A stretch of 64,000 nucleotides of DNA. Source: Vibrio sp. 10N.286.49.B1. GTDB taxonomy: Bacteria > Pseudomonadota > Gammaproteobacteria > Enterobacterales > Vibrionaceae. This document shows positions 40,346 through 50,560 of this stretch, in pieces. Both the position numbers and the translations under genes were made by a program. Position 1 is the first letter of the stretch, and every line of letters begins with the position of its first letter. Below the pieces are notes generated by a model, which saw nothing but the letters and a program-made list of their open reading frames with translations, did no database searches and was not told the origin of the DNA. The stretch covers positions 260,640 to 324,639 of the forward strand of contig NZ_MCUW01000010.1 of assembly GCF_002873335.1 (NCBI RefSeq), written 5' to 3'.

Positions 40346-41957
40346 GGCTAGTTGTCACTGTTAAAAATTAATCAATTAGCGGGGCGGTTACAGAGGTAAT
40401 ATGTCTCGTTACTCACAAGAAAGAAAAGAAGCAGTATTGAAAAAGTTGTTGTCCCCGCACTCTCGCTTTTTGACCGAAGTAGCAACAGAAGAAGGCATCA
40501 GTGATGCAACACTGTATTATTGGCGTAAACAACTTCGAGAATCAGGAGTTGTTGTAGCAAACAGTCATACCCCTTCAGAGCATTGGTCTGCGCAAACTAA
40601 GTTAGCTATTGTTCCTGCGACGTTTTCTATGACAGAAAACGAGTTCAGCCAGTACTGTCGTGAAAACGGATTGTACCCAGAAGAAGTCCAGCAGTGGCGC
40701 AGCGAAAGTATGCAGGGGTTCATGCCATCGAAGGAGGGTGAAGCCGAGACAAAGAAACAAGCTAAAGCCGATAAGCATGAAATCAAAGAATTAAAAAACG
40801 AGTTTCGCGTTAAAGAGAAAGCATTAGCGGAATCGGCAGCCTTGTTGGTGCTAAGAAAAAAGCTGAGGACCTTTTGTGAGGAAGAGTTTGAGGACTACTA
40901 ACCTCAACCGAAGAGAGGCAAAATATCGTTGTGCTCATCCATGAAGCATGTCATAACGGCAGTCGCTTAGAACGTGCGTGCAACGAAGCTGAGATAGATT
41001 TACGGACTTACCGCCGCTGGTATCAGCGCGGTAAGGTACAAGCTGATGAGCGACTTACGTCGATAAGACCCAAGCCTGTTAATAAGCTGTCTGAGCACGA
41101 ATGGCAAGATATTATTGATATTAGTAATGCGCCCGAGTATGCCAGTTTACCGCCAATCCAAATAGTGCCAATACTGCTGGATAAAGGCTAGTATATTGCG
41201 TTTGAAGCCAGTTTTTGTGTTAAAAGCGGCAGGACAACCTAACCGTAGGGGCCGTCAACGTAGCCCAAAAACCATCGAAACCAACAAGCTACACAGTGAC
41301 AGGTCCAAATCAGGTATTTATTTGGGATATTACGTATCTACCTTCAGGTCTTCTTGGGCAACATTATGATCTTTAACTAATTGAAGACATATATAGTCGA
41401 AAAATTGTCGGGTATGACGTCTATGACCGAGAGTGTGGAGAGATGGCATCTCAACTGCTTCAGCGCACGCTGATACGGGAACAATGCTAATCAGCATTGG
41501 TGCTGCACTCAGATAATGGTGCGCCAAAGACATCGTTGATGTTCAAAGCAAAAATGGAGGAGCTTGGCATTACTTCATTTTACAGTAGTCCTCGAGTGAG
41601 CGACGACAATCCGTATGTAGAGTCACTGTTTCGAACGCTGAAATATGCCCCGATTTGGCCACCAAAGGGGTTTGAAAGCATTGAACAAAACCGTTCTTGC
41701 GTAGAAAACTTTGTAATCTGGCGCAACACAGAGCATAAACATAGTCGCCTGAATTACGTGACACCTTGAGAGAGACATAGTGGAAAGGATGCTGAGATTT
41801 TAAGGAAAGGAGCAAAGGTGTTGATGGCACCTCGCCAAGCAAAACCAGCACGATGGTTAGGAAAAATACGCAACTGAGAACCAATCAGAAAAGTTCACCT
41901 GAACCTAGCAAAAGAAGCTGCTTGATAATTAGTCAAGTCGTGACTGCTAGCTTGAAA
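40346..41957 (+). mobile_element. IS3-family element (different group) with decayed orfB
   Basis: The ends share GGCTAGTTGTCAC (left) and AGCTAGCAGTCAC (right, reversed). The first frame is intact. The second (about 40931-41880) shows an rve integrase core with many frame breaks and stops: DLRTYRRWYQRGKVQADERL near 41000, then VLHSDNGAPKTSLMFKAKME, then SPRVSDDNPYVESLFRTLKY. It is not autonomous. Confidence 0.8.
40401..40901 (+). CDS. IS3-family transposase first ORF (helix-turn-helix protein)
   Basis: The protein has 166 residues. It has an HTH (FLTEVATEEGISDATLYYWR), a second DNA-binding-like region (ENEFSQYCRENGLYPEEVQQ) and a charged coiled coil (about 115-150) of the type that joins OrfA to OrfB. 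It is intact, but the partner OrfB is broken. Confidence 0.75.
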   Translation: MSRYSQERKEAVLKKLLSPHSRFLTEVATEEGISDATLYYWRKQLRESGVVVANSHTPSEHWSAQTKLAIVPATFSMTENEFSQYCRENGLYPEEVQQWRSESMQGFMPSKEGEAETKKQAKADKHEIKELKNEFRVKEKALAESAALLVLRKKLRTFCEEEFEDY

Positions 41958-42139
41958 AATGCCGATACAACGCATCCGTAAAAGGCATTCGTAACATTGT
42001 ATTTTTAATACAATGAATTATATTAAAACGGTTTTAGGACGCTCCATTTTTAATTAAGCTGATTACGTGTTATTTCCTCATATGCTTAAGGTGTTGATAG
42101 GTATCGTAATAGCCGCTAATTATTAAAGAATAAGAAACT

Positions 42140-42169
42140 CCAAAGGCTCTATGGTTATAGAACCTTTGG
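42140..42169 (-). terminator. Terminator of the GH3 gene
   Basis: CCAAAGG-CTCTAT and ATAGAA-CCTTTGG form a 13-bp stem with one mismatch around GGTT. Read leftward it is followed by a moderately U-rich stretch. It lies 33 bp past the GH3 stop. The rest of 41958-42201 holds nothing else that I can identify. Confidence 0.75.
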
Positions 42170-42201
42170 ACAACGCTAGCTTTTGGAATGGAGCTAAAAG
42201 G

Positions 42202-44394
42202 TTAGATTAGTTTAATCGTCTTCGTTTTCGGTGTCGCTGCGCCAAGGCGTTCACTGACGGGGCTAGGGGATGAGTTACCGACCAAAACTTGATAGCCCCC
42301 TGTCCTCCAGATTCTCTCGCCGTTCGAGTTGACCACTTTTAGTTGTTCAGGGGCGACAGTAAAGGTCACCATTTTTTTCTCTCCTTGTTTAAGAGCTATC
42401 CGCTGGAAACCTTTTAAACTAGTTTGAGGTAGATTATCTGTTACTTTTTCAGGGCTAATGTAAAGTTGAACAACTTCTTCAATATCGTAGCTGCCAATAT
42501 TTTCTACTTCAATTTGCACCTGTAGTGAATCGTTTTGACTTAGCTCGTTAGCGTTAAGGGTTAATTGTTTGAAGTCGGTTTCAGAGTACGTTAAACCAAA
42601 ACCAAATGGGAACATTGGCTCTTTGGTCATGTATTTATAAGTTCGCCCCTGCATCGCATAGTCTTCGTAATCTGGAAGCTGAGCTACGTTTTTCGGGAAA
42701 GTGATTGGTAGGTGGCCCGATGGAGATACATCACCAAATAGCACATCGGCTACAGCGGTGCCGCCTTGTTCACCAGGGTACCAAATTTGAAGAATAGCAT
42801 CGGCGTGCTCTTCGATACCTTCAAGAGAAACTGGGCTGCCACTAGCGACCACTAAAATTAGCGGACCTTTCTTTTTCTCTATGATTTGATGAAGATAATT
42901 AATCTGGTTTTGTGGAAGTTTTAGGTCTTTTTTATCGCCAATATTTGCAGAAGCGATAGCATCAACCTCTTCTCCTTCAAAATCTGCACTTAAGCCTACT
43001 ACGGCGATGGTGACATCAGCACTAGCTGCAACATTTGGCGCCCAGTTTTTCGGGTTTAAGTTATCATTAAAAGGCAATGCACCACTACGATAGTTGAGGG
43101 AGGTGCCAAGTGAAACGGCTTCTGAGATCCCGCCTAATATCGTGACTAAATTAGGGCTAATACCGTAGTAGTTGCCCATAAGCATATCGGCTGAATTGGC
43201 AAAAGGACCGGTAACATACGGTATTTTAATGTCTTTTGATAGCGGCAGAATATTGTTGTCGTTTTTCAATAGAACGATGGACTTTTGTGCAACTTTACGT
43301 GCCAGTTCTCGGTGTTCTTTGCTGTTGATCACCGATGGAGGAATTTGGTTGTATGGGTTATTGCTTTGATCAGCATCGAACATGCCTAGTTTAAAGCGTG
43401 TCTTAAATAGTTGCTCTGCACGTTGGGTTATAAGCTCTTCAGTGACCAAACCTTGTTCAACCGCCTCTGTGAGGTGGTGATAGCTGTAACCACAGTTTAG
43501 TTCAACCCCAGCTTTTAAGGCGACTGCAGATGCTTCAGCAGCGTTTTTTTTGTACTTGAGTTTTTCGAATATGCCGTGGATCGCCCCACAATCTGAGACA
43601 ACATGGCCGTCAAACCCCCATTGACCTCTCAATATGTCTTGGATCAGGAAGTGACTGGCGTTGGCAGGCACATCAAAAACGGCGTTGTAAGCGGCCATCA
43701 CCGTTTCAACATTGGCATCTTTAACTAGGGCTTCAAAAGCTGGTAAGTAGGTTTCATAAAGGTCTTGTTGACTTGGTATTGCGTTAAAATGATGTCGAGA
43801 GGCTTCTGGTCCCGAGTGTACTGCGTAATGTTTTGCTGTTGCAGCAGACTTTAGGTAATCGGGATTGTCACCTTGCAAGCCTTGTACAAAAGCGATGCCG
43901 ATTTGTGAAGTTAAGAATGGGTCTTCACCATAAGTCTCTTGTCCGCGGCCCCAACGTGGATCTCTGAAGATATTTACATTGGGCGTCCAGAAAGTTAATC
44001 CCGCATATTGGCTATGGTTACCCATAGATTGAGAAATCGAGAACTTGGCTCTGGCTTCGGTAGATATGGCACTAGCGACTTCTTTTGCCAAATTGGTATC
44101 AAAAGTAGCTGCTAAACCAATGGCTTGAGGAAAGATTGTGGCTTTACCATTTCGAGCTACTCCGTGTAGCGCCTCATTCCACCAATTGTATGACGGGACC
44201 TCAAGCCGCTGAATAGCGGGAGCATCGTTAAGTAACTGGCTGACTTTCTCCTCTAGTGTCATTTGTGATACTAAAATTTCAGTTCGTTGGTCAATTGGCA
44301 GTCTATGATTCTGAAAAGACAGGTCAATTTCCTGAGCTGAAACACAAGCTGTTCCCATGCTGATAAAAGCAATTGATTTTTTTAAGATATTCAT
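42202..44394 (-). CDS. GH3 beta-glycosidase, exported
   Basis: The protein has 730 residues. The signal peptide is cleaved after VSA (about residue 20). The GH3 N-terminal barrel has RWGRGQETYGEDP and KHYAVHSGPE, and the nucleophile is D268 in VVSDCGAIHG. The alpha/beta sandwich domain (about 380-580) and a C-terminal fibronectin-III-like domain (about 620-720) complete the BglX/xylosidase-type layout. GH3 enzymes remove beta-linked glucose, xylose or galactose from chain ends. Here it probably trims oligosaccharides in the periplasm; the sugar cannot be read from sequence. It is a single gene with two operator-like sites upstream. Confidence 0.9.
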   Translation of the reverse strand: MNILKKSIAFISMGTACVSAQEIDLSFQNHRLPIDQRTEILVSQMTLEEKVSQLLNDAPAIQRLEVPSYNWWNEALHGVARNGKATIFPQAIGLAATFDTNLAKEVASAISTEARAKFSISQSMGNHSQYAGLTFWTPNVNIFRDPRWGRGQETYGEDPFLTSQIGIAFVQGLQGDNPDYLKSAATAKHYAVHSGPEASRHHFNAIPSQQDLYETYLPAFEALVKDANVETVMAAYNAVFDVPANASHFLIQDILRGQWGFDGHVVSDCGAIHGIFEKLKYKKNAAEASAVALKAGVELNCGYSYHHLTEAVEQGLVTEELITQRAEQLFKTRFKLGMFDADQSNNPYNQIPPSVINSKEHRELARKVAQKSIVLLKNDNNILPLSKDIKIPYVTGPFANSADMLMGNYYGISPNLVTILGGISEAVSLGTSLNYRSGALPFNDNLNPKNWAPNVAASADVTIAVVGLSADFEGEEVDAIASANIGDKKDLKLPQNQINYLHQIIEKKKGPLILVVASGSPVSLEGIEEHADAILQIWYPGEQGGTAVADVLFGDVSPSGHLPITFPKNVAQLPDYEDYAMQGRTYKYMTKEPMFPFGFGLTYSETDFKQLTLNANELSQNDSLQVQIEVENIGSYDIEEVVQLYISPEKVTDNLPQTSLKGFQRIALKQGEKKMVTFTVAPEQLKVVNSNGERIWRTGGYQVLVGNSSPSPVSERLGAATPKTKTIKLI

Positions 44395-44903
44395 TAATTC
44401 ATTCCTAATAATAACTTATTTTGGTTAACCCTGTGTCGTTATTGGTTAAACTATAGTAATTATATATCAACGTATATTGATATTTTTACAATCGCTTTGC
44501 TGTAAATAATTATTGTGAGCTTGGTCGTTATCTGGGGAAATGTAGTTGGTAGAATAAGAGCAACACTGCACTTTTTTGCTTGTTCCCAATTCAGAGTTGT
44601 TATTGGAACGCTTTTTGTGAGTTTACTTTAAAAAGTTAGCATGTTGCAGAATTCGTGTCAGTTGACATAACGCTTTATTTTATGATTAAGCACCTAGAGC
44701 GATTCATTATGCGCATCACCAAATGTTTGAATTGGTAAATTAATAAGGTGGCCAAAATAGTAACTGCTTCCAAAACGTTTAAAGTGAGTGATTAATGTTC
44801 GGATAAGTATCCTCGGCCTATTGATTAGCATTTATGTTTTTTAGAGGTGGTGATGACGAAGAGACGGTTTTGGCTTGTTAGTTGTGTGTACCACATATTG
44901 TGG
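44395..44903. promoter_or_regulatory. GH3 upstream region with operator-like sites
   Basis: TTTGGTTAACCCTG at 44420-44433 and ATTGGTTAAACTAT at 44441-44454 are spaced 21 bp (two helical turns) apart, 26-60 bp before the GH3 start. The rest is AT-rich and holds no gene. Confidence 0.5.
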
Positions 44904-44940
44904 TTTGTCTTTTTCATGGGATTAGCATGAAAAAGACAAA
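44904..44940 (-). terminator. Terminator of the kdgK-eda-cycloisomerase operon
   Basis: TTTGTCTTTTTCATG and CATGAAAAAGACAAA form a perfect 15-bp stem with a 7-nt loop, 42 bp past the leftward stop at 44982. Confidence 0.75.
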
Positions 44941-44981
44941 AGGTCATTAAGCAGGAAAAAGTAAATTAAAATCACTAACGA

Positions 44982-46070
44982 TTAGACTTGATATCGCGCG
45001 AACTTTTCCCAATCGAATTCGACGCCAATACCGGGAGTATCAGGAGCAACAGCGCGGTGGTTGTCAACAACGAGTGGGCGTTTAGTGTATTCATCAATAG
45101 GGAAGCTATGCACTTCTAGCCATCCAGTATCAAAGGCGGATACTAAACTAACATGAAGCTCTTGCATGCCATGAGTACACACAGGGACACCATGTTTTGT
45201 GGCTAAATGAGCGGCTTGAAGCCACCCTGTGATACCGCCACAGTTAGACGCATCCGGTTGCACAAAACCAAGTTTCGCCTGATCCATCGCATAACCGAAC
45301 TCATGGATAGTATGTAGGTTTTCACCCATAGCAAGTGGAATAGACGTGTTGTCTGCAATTTCGGCATAACCAAGATAGTTATCTGGAATGGTCGGCTCTT
45401 CAAACCATGTGATGTTGTATTGTTCAACTGCCTTAGATAACGTGATTGCTTGCTCAACAGACAACGAGTAATTTGCATCAATCATAAACGTGACGTCAGG
45501 GCCGATGAATTCACGCACAGCTTTGATTCGATCAATATCTTCTTGCATGTTTGCGCGACCGATCTTTATCTTGACGGCATTAAAGCCATTTTCAAGATAG
45601 CCTTTAATGTTATTCAGTAATTTTTCTAGTGGAAACTGAAGATCGATGCCACCACAGTAAGATTGGCAAGTATGGTTTTTTCCACCGGCCATCTTCCAGA
45701 GAGGCTGGTTTTCACGTTTACCTTTTAAATCCCAAAGCGCAATATCTACGCAGGACATAACAAAGCTGGATATACCACCTCGGCCTACATAGTGAATATG
45801 CCATTCCATAAAGTCGTAGATTTCATCAATTTTTGAAGCATCTCTACCGATAATCGCGGGTTGAATATCGTATTCCAACATCGCCTTTATAGAAAAGCCG
45901 CCTTTGCCGCCAGTGTACGTGTAGCCAGTCCCTTGACTGCCATCTTCAAGAGTGATTGTCGTTGTGATTAATTCAAAGTGGTCGTGATCGCCATGTTTAG
46001 CATCAGAGAGGACCTCTGCTAAAGGGATCTTAAACAATTTGGTTTCAATATTTTTAATTGCTGTATTCAT
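44982..46070 (-). CDS. 3,6-anhydro-L-galactonate cycloisomerase (enolase superfamily)
   Basis: This 362-residue cytoplasmic enzyme has the mandelate-racemase/muconate-lactonising-enzyme fold. Catalytic and metal residues are visible: KIK (K167, K169), D198 (IDAN), E224 (WFEEP), E250 (AMGEN) and H300 (CTHGMQELH). The Lys and His positions agree with those I recall for the characterised Vibrio cycloisomerase. It opens 3,6-anhydro-L-galactonate to 2-keto-3-deoxy-L-galactonate, the committed step of AHG catabolism. It is the last gene of an operon after KDG kinase and KDPG aldolase (25-bp gap). Another sugar-acid dehydratase role is possible, but the context favours AHG. Confidence 0.85.
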   Translation of the reverse strand: MNTAIKNIETKLFKIPLAEVLSDAKHGDHDHFELITTTITLEDGSQGTGYTYTGGKGGFSIKAMLEYDIQPAIIGRDASKIDEIYDFMEWHIHYVGRGGISSFVMSCVDIALWDLKGKRENQPLWKMAGGKNHTCQSYCGGIDLQFPLEKLLNNIKGYLENGFNAVKIKIGRANMQEDIDRIKAVREFIGPDVTFMIDANYSLSVEQAITLSKAVEQYNITWFEEPTIPDNYLGYAEIADNTSIPLAMGENLHTIHEFGYAMDQAKLGFVQPDASNCGGITGWLQAAHLATKHGVPVCTHGMQELHVSLVSAFDTGWLEVHSFPIDEYTKRPLVVDNHRAVAPDTPGIGVEFDWEKFARYQV

Positions 46071-46095
46071 ATTGCTCTCTATCTTCTATTTTCAC

Positions 46096-46722
46096 TTAAG
46101 CGACAGACTTAACAACTTCGCGAACCAATCGGCCAATCTCAGTCCAATTGCCATCGTTAACCAGTTTTTTATCAACCATCCACGTACCACCGCAAGCGAG
46201 AACGGCTGGTAATGAGAGGTACTCGTGAATATTCTCGGGATTAATGCCCCCGGTCGGCATTATTTTAATTTGTTGGTAAGGGCCGAGCAAAGATTTCAGC
46301 ATATTCAAACCCCCAGATGCTTCTGCTGGAAAAAATTTTAACGTGGTAACACCGAGTTCAATAGCTTGTTCGACCAAAGATGGGTTATTCACACCAGGAA
46401 TGATATCAATGTCATGTCTTAAGCACGCATTGACCGTATTGGGGTTTAACCCTGGTGAAACAATGAAATCGGCCCCTGCATCTTTAGCAGCAATCACTTG
46501 ATTTTCGTTCAATATGGTGCCGGCACCAATCAACATGTCTGGATAAGCCTTGCGAAGCAGTCTGACCGCTTCTTCTGCGGCGTCTGAACGAAAGGTGATT
46601 TCCGCAACAGGTAACCCATTTGTGACAAGCTGTTCACCCAATGGCAAAATATCTTCTGCACTATCAATGGCGATAACGGGAATGACTTTATACTGAGCCA
46701 ACTGTTTATTTAATAGAGACAT
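46096..46722 (-). CDS. eda: 2-keto-3-deoxy-6-phosphogluconate (KDPG) aldolase
   Basis: This 208-residue protein has the expected length for a class I KDPG/KDPGal aldolase. The Schiff-base lysine is K129 in TTLKFFPAEASGG, and E41 in AEITFR is the proton-shuttle Glu. The GAGT and PTGGI motifs line the phosphate site. It splits KDPG into pyruvate and glyceraldehyde-3-phosphate. It lies 16 bp after kdgK and before the cycloisomerase, so the three form one operon that ends the AHG route. Confidence 0.92.
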   Translation of the reverse strand: MSLLNKQLAQYKVIPVIAIDSAEDILPLGEQLVTNGLPVAEITFRSDAAEEAVRLLRKAYPDMLIGAGTILNENQVIAAKDAGADFIVSPGLNPNTVNACLRHDIDIIPGVNNPSLVEQAIELGVTTLKFFPAEASGGLNMLKSLLGPYQQIKIMPTGGINPENIHEYLSLPAVLACGGTWMVDKKLVNDGNWTEIGRLVREVVKSVA

Positions 46723-46738
46723 AATAATTCCTTAGCGT

Positions 46739-47701
46739 TTAGTTACCGACCATGCGAGATTTCACTTGAGCAAGTGTTGGCAGTGGAGAAACGGCGCCGT
46801 AACCTGTAATGGTGATAGAGGCGGTCGCATTCGCGTGAGCTAAACAGTCTTCTAAACTCAACCCATTGACATAATGGGTACAAAAGGAGCCTGCAAAAGA
46901 GTCGCCTGCTGCAGTGGCATCTAGCGGCGTGACTTGATGCGGCTTGATGTGATGGCGAGTATGTTCATTTGCAACGGTGGCACCGTCGCCGCCTTGCTTA
47001 AGGACCACCACTTTAGCACCAAGCTTGAGGTAGTGATCGATAATGTCATCAGGTTGCTTAAGTCCGGTAAGTAGTTGAGCCTCATCAACACTTGGAAAGC
47101 AGATGTCGACGTTTGAAATGGTTTCTTCAATAATGGCTTTCGCGCGTTTAAGCGACCAAAGCTTAAGGCGTAAGTTAGTATCGAAAGAAACTAAGGTATT
47201 ATTACTATTCGCAATATCGATAGCACTGAATACAGCATCACAACTTGTCGCACTGATTGCTTGTGTGATGGCTGTGGTATGTAACAACTTAGCATGGCGG
47301 ATTGCGTCAACTGGCAAGCGAGCAGGGGTAATAAGTGATGCTGCAGAGTTTTTTCTCATAAAAGAAAAATGATGTCCATCTTGATCATGGGTAATAAAGT
47401 AAACACCAGTATGGGCATCTTGGTTGGAGACGACCTGTGCCGCACATACTTGTTCTTGTTGCCACAAATCTAAAAAACGTTTGCCGAATTCATCATCTCC
47501 GACATGGGTCAACATACCAACATCGGCGCCTTGTCTTGCTGCTGCGATAGCAAAGTTAGAGGCATCGCCACCAAACCCACTTAAAAAGTCACCACTGCCA
47601 CTATTTTCTTTTGTTAGTTGGCTAAACTCAAACATTGGTTCACCAAAGCTTAAGATTTTAGGATATTTTGGACTAATATCATTCATTTTAGTACTCGTCA
47701 T
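46739..47701 (-). CDS. kdgK: 2-keto-3-deoxygluconate kinase (PfkB family)
   Basis: This protein of up to 320 residues is a PfkB-family sugar kinase. The N-terminal GGDASNFAIAAARQG sugar site and the C-terminal DATAAGDSFAGSF anion hole with catalytic base D267 are clear. It phosphorylates KDG to KDPG for the aldolase encoded next. Two in-frame ATGs (47701 and 47686) have only weak ribosome sites, so the start is uncertain by five codons. First gene of a leftward operon, divergent from uxuB with a perfect operator between. Confidence 0.9.
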   Translation of the reverse strand: MTSTKMNDISPKYPKILSFGEPMFEFSQLTKENSGSGDFLSGFGGDASNFAIAAARQGADVGMLTHVGDDEFGKRFLDLWQQEQVCAAQVVSNQDAHTGVYFITHDQDGHHFSFMRKNSAASLITPARLPVDAIRHAKLLHTTAITQAISATSCDAVFSAIDIANSNNTLVSFDTNLRLKLWSLKRAKAIIEETISNVDICFPSVDEAQLLTGLKQPDDIIDHYLKLGAKVVVLKQGGDGATVANEHTRHHIKPHQVTPLDATAAGDSFAGSFCTHYVNGLSLEDCLAHANATASITITGYGAVSPLPTLAQVKSRMVGN

Positions 47702-48054
47702 TTGATTTTAGGTTGAAGATAAAAGGTAAGTACCTATATCCACTAAAATTGGTTGAACTTAATTCTACTTTAAACGTGCAGGCCTCCGTGGTCAACCAAT
47801 TGATCTGGTGATTTAATGTCTGAGTTCACACTTTTGTTATTTGTGTGAAATCAGACTTGTATCCTTTATTGTCGGGGCTTTGCTTGATTATTTATATTAT
47901 CAATCTACTTGAAAACGTTAACTGTATCACTTGTTTACAATGTAATTGGTTGTCCAATGGCTTGTATTGGTTGCGCGTTTGTGTCTATAATTGATTAAAC
48001 ACGGCATGGGTTAGCCGATTTTTAACGCAATGGTCAATCAATCGGGCTTGGAAT
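47702..48054. promoter_or_regulatory. Divergent kdgK/uxuB promoter region with perfect operator
   Basis: ATTGG-TTGT-CCAAT at 47945-47958 is a perfect palindrome about 100 bp before uxuB. CGTGGTCAACCAAT at 47787-47800 and ATTGGTTGAACTTA at 47748-47761 lie before kdgK, and ATTGGTTGCGCG is near 47966. This is the densest cluster of the motif in the window. Confidence 0.7.
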
Positions 48055-49521
48055 ATGACATCAACAGACAGAATTTTGGACGCTAAATACTCGTCACAAA
48101 CAGATTATGATAGAGCAGCACTACAAACGGATATTGTGCACCTTGGTTTTGGAGCATTCCATCGAGGTCATCAGGCGGTTTATAACGACCTTACAAACCA
48201 AGCAACAGGTAAGTTGTGGGGGATTTGTGAAATTAACCTATTTGGTCCAGAGGACCTAATTCGCAATCTTCAACAGCAAAATGGGCAGTTTACGGTTATT
48301 GAGAAGTCTGCAAGCGATACCCATAGCCGGTTGATTAGAACGATCTCGGAGTCAATTCATACTCCTGTTGATGGTATTGAACGAGCGATAGCAAAAATGA
48401 CTGAAGCTCAGATCAAAATCGTGTCTTTGACGATAACAGAAAAAGGGTACTGCACCGATCCTCAATCTGGCCGCTTGGATTTGAGCAACGAATTGATTCA
48501 GCATGACTTAGCCAATCCACGCTCACCGATATCTGCAATTGGTTGTGTTACCGAAGCATTACGTCAGCGTCGTAACCTCGGATTAACACCATTCAGTGTG
48601 CTGTCGTGTGACAACATTCCAGAGAATGGCTTACTGACAAAAGATGCGGTGCTGTCGTTTGCAAAAGCTCTGGATCCGTTGCTCGCTCACTGGATCGAAG
48701 AGCATGTGACTTTCCCTAGCACAATGGTTGACCGAATTGTGCCAGCGATGACTGAAGATCAATTTGATGTCATTGAACAGGAAACCGGTTATAGAGATCC
48801 ATGTGGCATTGTGTGTGAAGATTTCAGGCAGTGGGTCGTTGAAGATAACTTTGTCGCTGGTCGTCCTGACTGGGACCTTGCTGGTGCCATGTTTGTTGGT
48901 GATGTTTTGCCTTATGAAGAGATGAAGCTTCGAATGCTAAACGGCAGCCACTCATTCCTTGCCTATAACGGTAGCTTAGTTGGACATGAGTATATTTATC
49001 AATGTATGCAAGATGTGGCGTTGAAAAAAGCGACGCTTCGTTTGATGACTCAAGAGCAAGCTAAATCGCTACAGGAAGGACTTGAAGTCAACCTTGAAAA
49101 TTACGCGAGCCTTCTGATTCATCGTTTTAGTAATACCAATATAAAACACAAAACGGGTCAAATTGCGATGGATGGCTCTCAAAAGCTACCTCAGCGCTCA
49201 ATTGACCCATTTATGACACTGCAGCGTCGCGGTGTCGAGAGTGTTTGTTTACCGGTTGCTATCGCTGGGTGGATGCATTACACCCTCAACCAAGTGGCCA
49301 ACGGTGACACAATTTTTGACCCACTTGAGCCCATCTACAAAGAGATCGCTTTAGCCGATGTCACTTCTGTAGAAAAGGCTAATGCATTGCTTTCAATTGA
49401 AAAAATCTTCGGTACACATAAGTTAGATAACCCAGAATTTTACAATCAAGTGATTGCGGCGTTTACGTCTATCGAATCTAAAGGAATCAGTGCCGTCATT
49501 GATTCTATTGCCAAGAATTAA
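48055..49521 (+). CDS. UxuB-like hexuronate/keto-sugar-acid reductase (mannitol dehydrogenase family)
   Basis: This 488-residue cytoplasmic enzyme is colinear with E. coli UxuB (486 residues): HLGFGAFHRGHQAVY for NAD binding, then ITEKGYCTD, SCDNIPENG, and the catalytic KLRMLNGSHSF motif (K291, N296, H299). UxuB reduces fructuronate to mannonate. Here, beside an LgoD-like dehydrogenase and the KDG enzymes, it may instead act on tagaturonate or on the diketo-deoxy-galactonate intermediate of AHG breakdown. First gene of a tight three-gene operon (11-bp gaps). Family is firm; substrate is open. Confidence 0.85.
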   Translation: MTSTDRILDAKYSSQTDYDRAALQTDIVHLGFGAFHRGHQAVYNDLTNQATGKLWGICEINLFGPEDLIRNLQQQNGQFTVIEKSASDTHSRLIRTISESIHTPVDGIERAIAKMTEAQIKIVSLTITEKGYCTDPQSGRLDLSNELIQHDLANPRSPISAIGCVTEALRQRRNLGLTPFSVLSCDNIPENGLLTKDAVLSFAKALDPLLAHWIEEHVTFPSTMVDRIVPAMTEDQFDVIEQETGYRDPCGIVCEDFRQWVVEDNFVAGRPDWDLAGAMFVGDVLPYEEMKLRMLNGSHSFLAYNGSLVGHEYIYQCMQDVALKKATLRLMTQEQAKSLQEGLEVNLENYASLLIHRFSNTNIKHKTGQIAMDGSQKLPQRSIDPFMTLQRRGVESVCLPVAIAGWMHYTLNQVANGDTIFDPLEPIYKEIALADVTSVEKANALLSIEKIFGTHKLDNPEFYNQVIAAFTSIESKGISAVIDSIAKN

Positions 49522-49532
49522 GGAAACCAACT

Positions 49533-50549
49533 ATGAAAACACTCATTTGCCATGAGCCAAACAGCATTGAATATATTGAACGTGATATTCCATCAATTCT
49601 AGATAACCAAGTACTGCTTAAAATTAATTCTGTCGGTATTTGTGGAACGGATATCCATGCTTATGCTGGTAGGCAGCCTTTTTTCTCATACCCACGAGTA
49701 TTGGGGCATGAAATTTGCGGAACCGCTGAAAAAATAGGTGAAGCCTGTCAGTCTGCTATGACAGGTAAGCGATATTCAGTGATCCCTTGTGTACCTTGTG
49801 GAAGGTGCTCTGCATGTCATGAGAATAAAACAAATTGCTGTGAGAACGTGTCACTTTACGGCGTTCATCGCGACGGTGGTTTTTCTGAATACTTGGCAGT
49901 TTATGAAGATAATTTAGTTGAGTTACCAGAGAATGTCAGCAACTCCGAAGGCGCCCTTGTTGAGTGTTTTGCGATCAGTGCCCATGCGGTACGTCGTGCA
50001 GACATCAACGCTCGCAATAATGTTGTCGTCGTTGGCGCAGGTCCAATTGGTTTGGCGGCAGCCGCGATTGCAAAAGCGGAAGGGGCTAACGTGGTCGTGG
50101 TTGATGTTGATGCGGGACGACGTGAACAAGTAGCTACAAAGCTCGGTGTTAAAGCTCTAAACCCATTGCTTGATGATTACGTTAGTAATCTAAAGAAAGC
50201 GTTTGGCGGAGAACTTGCGTGTGTATTGATGGATGCGACTGGTAATAAAGGTTCTATGTCTCGAAGTGTTGATTTGATTCGTCATGGCGGAAAAATTGTT
50301 TTCATCGGCCTTTATATCGGTGACTTGGTTTTAGATGATCCAACATTCCACAAAAAAGAAACCACACTATTGAGTAGCCGAAATGCAACTCGTATCGATT
50401 TTGAGCGTGTCATTGAATTAATGGCTTCGGGTGCGATTTCTCAAGATATTATGAAAAACCAAGATTATGACTTCTACACTTTTGGCAATAGTTACAAACA
50501 GGATGTCGTAGAAAATAAAGAGTTAGTCAAAGGCGTGATCAATTTTTAA
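49533..50549 (+). CDS. LgoD-like zinc-dependent L-galactonate-type 5-dehydrogenase
   Basis: This 338-residue medium-chain dehydrogenase is strikingly similar to E. coli LgoD (YjjN), which oxidises L-galactonate to D-tagaturonate. The catalytic zinc ligands are C37, H59 and E60 (GICGTDIHA, LGHEICG). The structural zinc Cys set is C89, C92, C95 and C103. The NAD site is VVVGAGPIGL. In agar catabolism a C5 oxidation of an L-configured acid, either L-galactonate or 2-keto-3-deoxy-L-galactonate, is needed to reach KDG, which suits this enzyme. It begins 11 bp after the UxuB-like gene. Confidence 0.87.
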   Translation: MKTLICHEPNSIEYIERDIPSILDNQVLLKINSVGICGTDIHAYAGRQPFFSYPRVLGHEICGTAEKIGEACQSAMTGKRYSVIPCVPCGRCSACHENKTNCCENVSLYGVHRDGGFSEYLAVYEDNLVELPENVSNSEGALVECFAISAHAVRRADINARNNVVVVGAGPIGLAAAAIAKAEGANVVVVDVDAGRREQVATKLGVKALNPLLDDYVSNLKKAFGGELACVLMDATGNKGSMSRSVDLIRHGGKIVFIGLYIGDLVLDDPTFHKKETTLLSSRNATRIDFERVIELMASGAISQDIMKNQDYDFYTFGNSYKQDVVENKELVKGVINF

Positions 50550-50560
50550 GAGGAAGTGGT

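Noticed and set aside
48055..49521. Annotation as a mannitol dehydrogenase
   Set aside because: The superfamily is right, but the sequence is far closer to UxuB-type enzymes and the context is sugar acids, not polyols.
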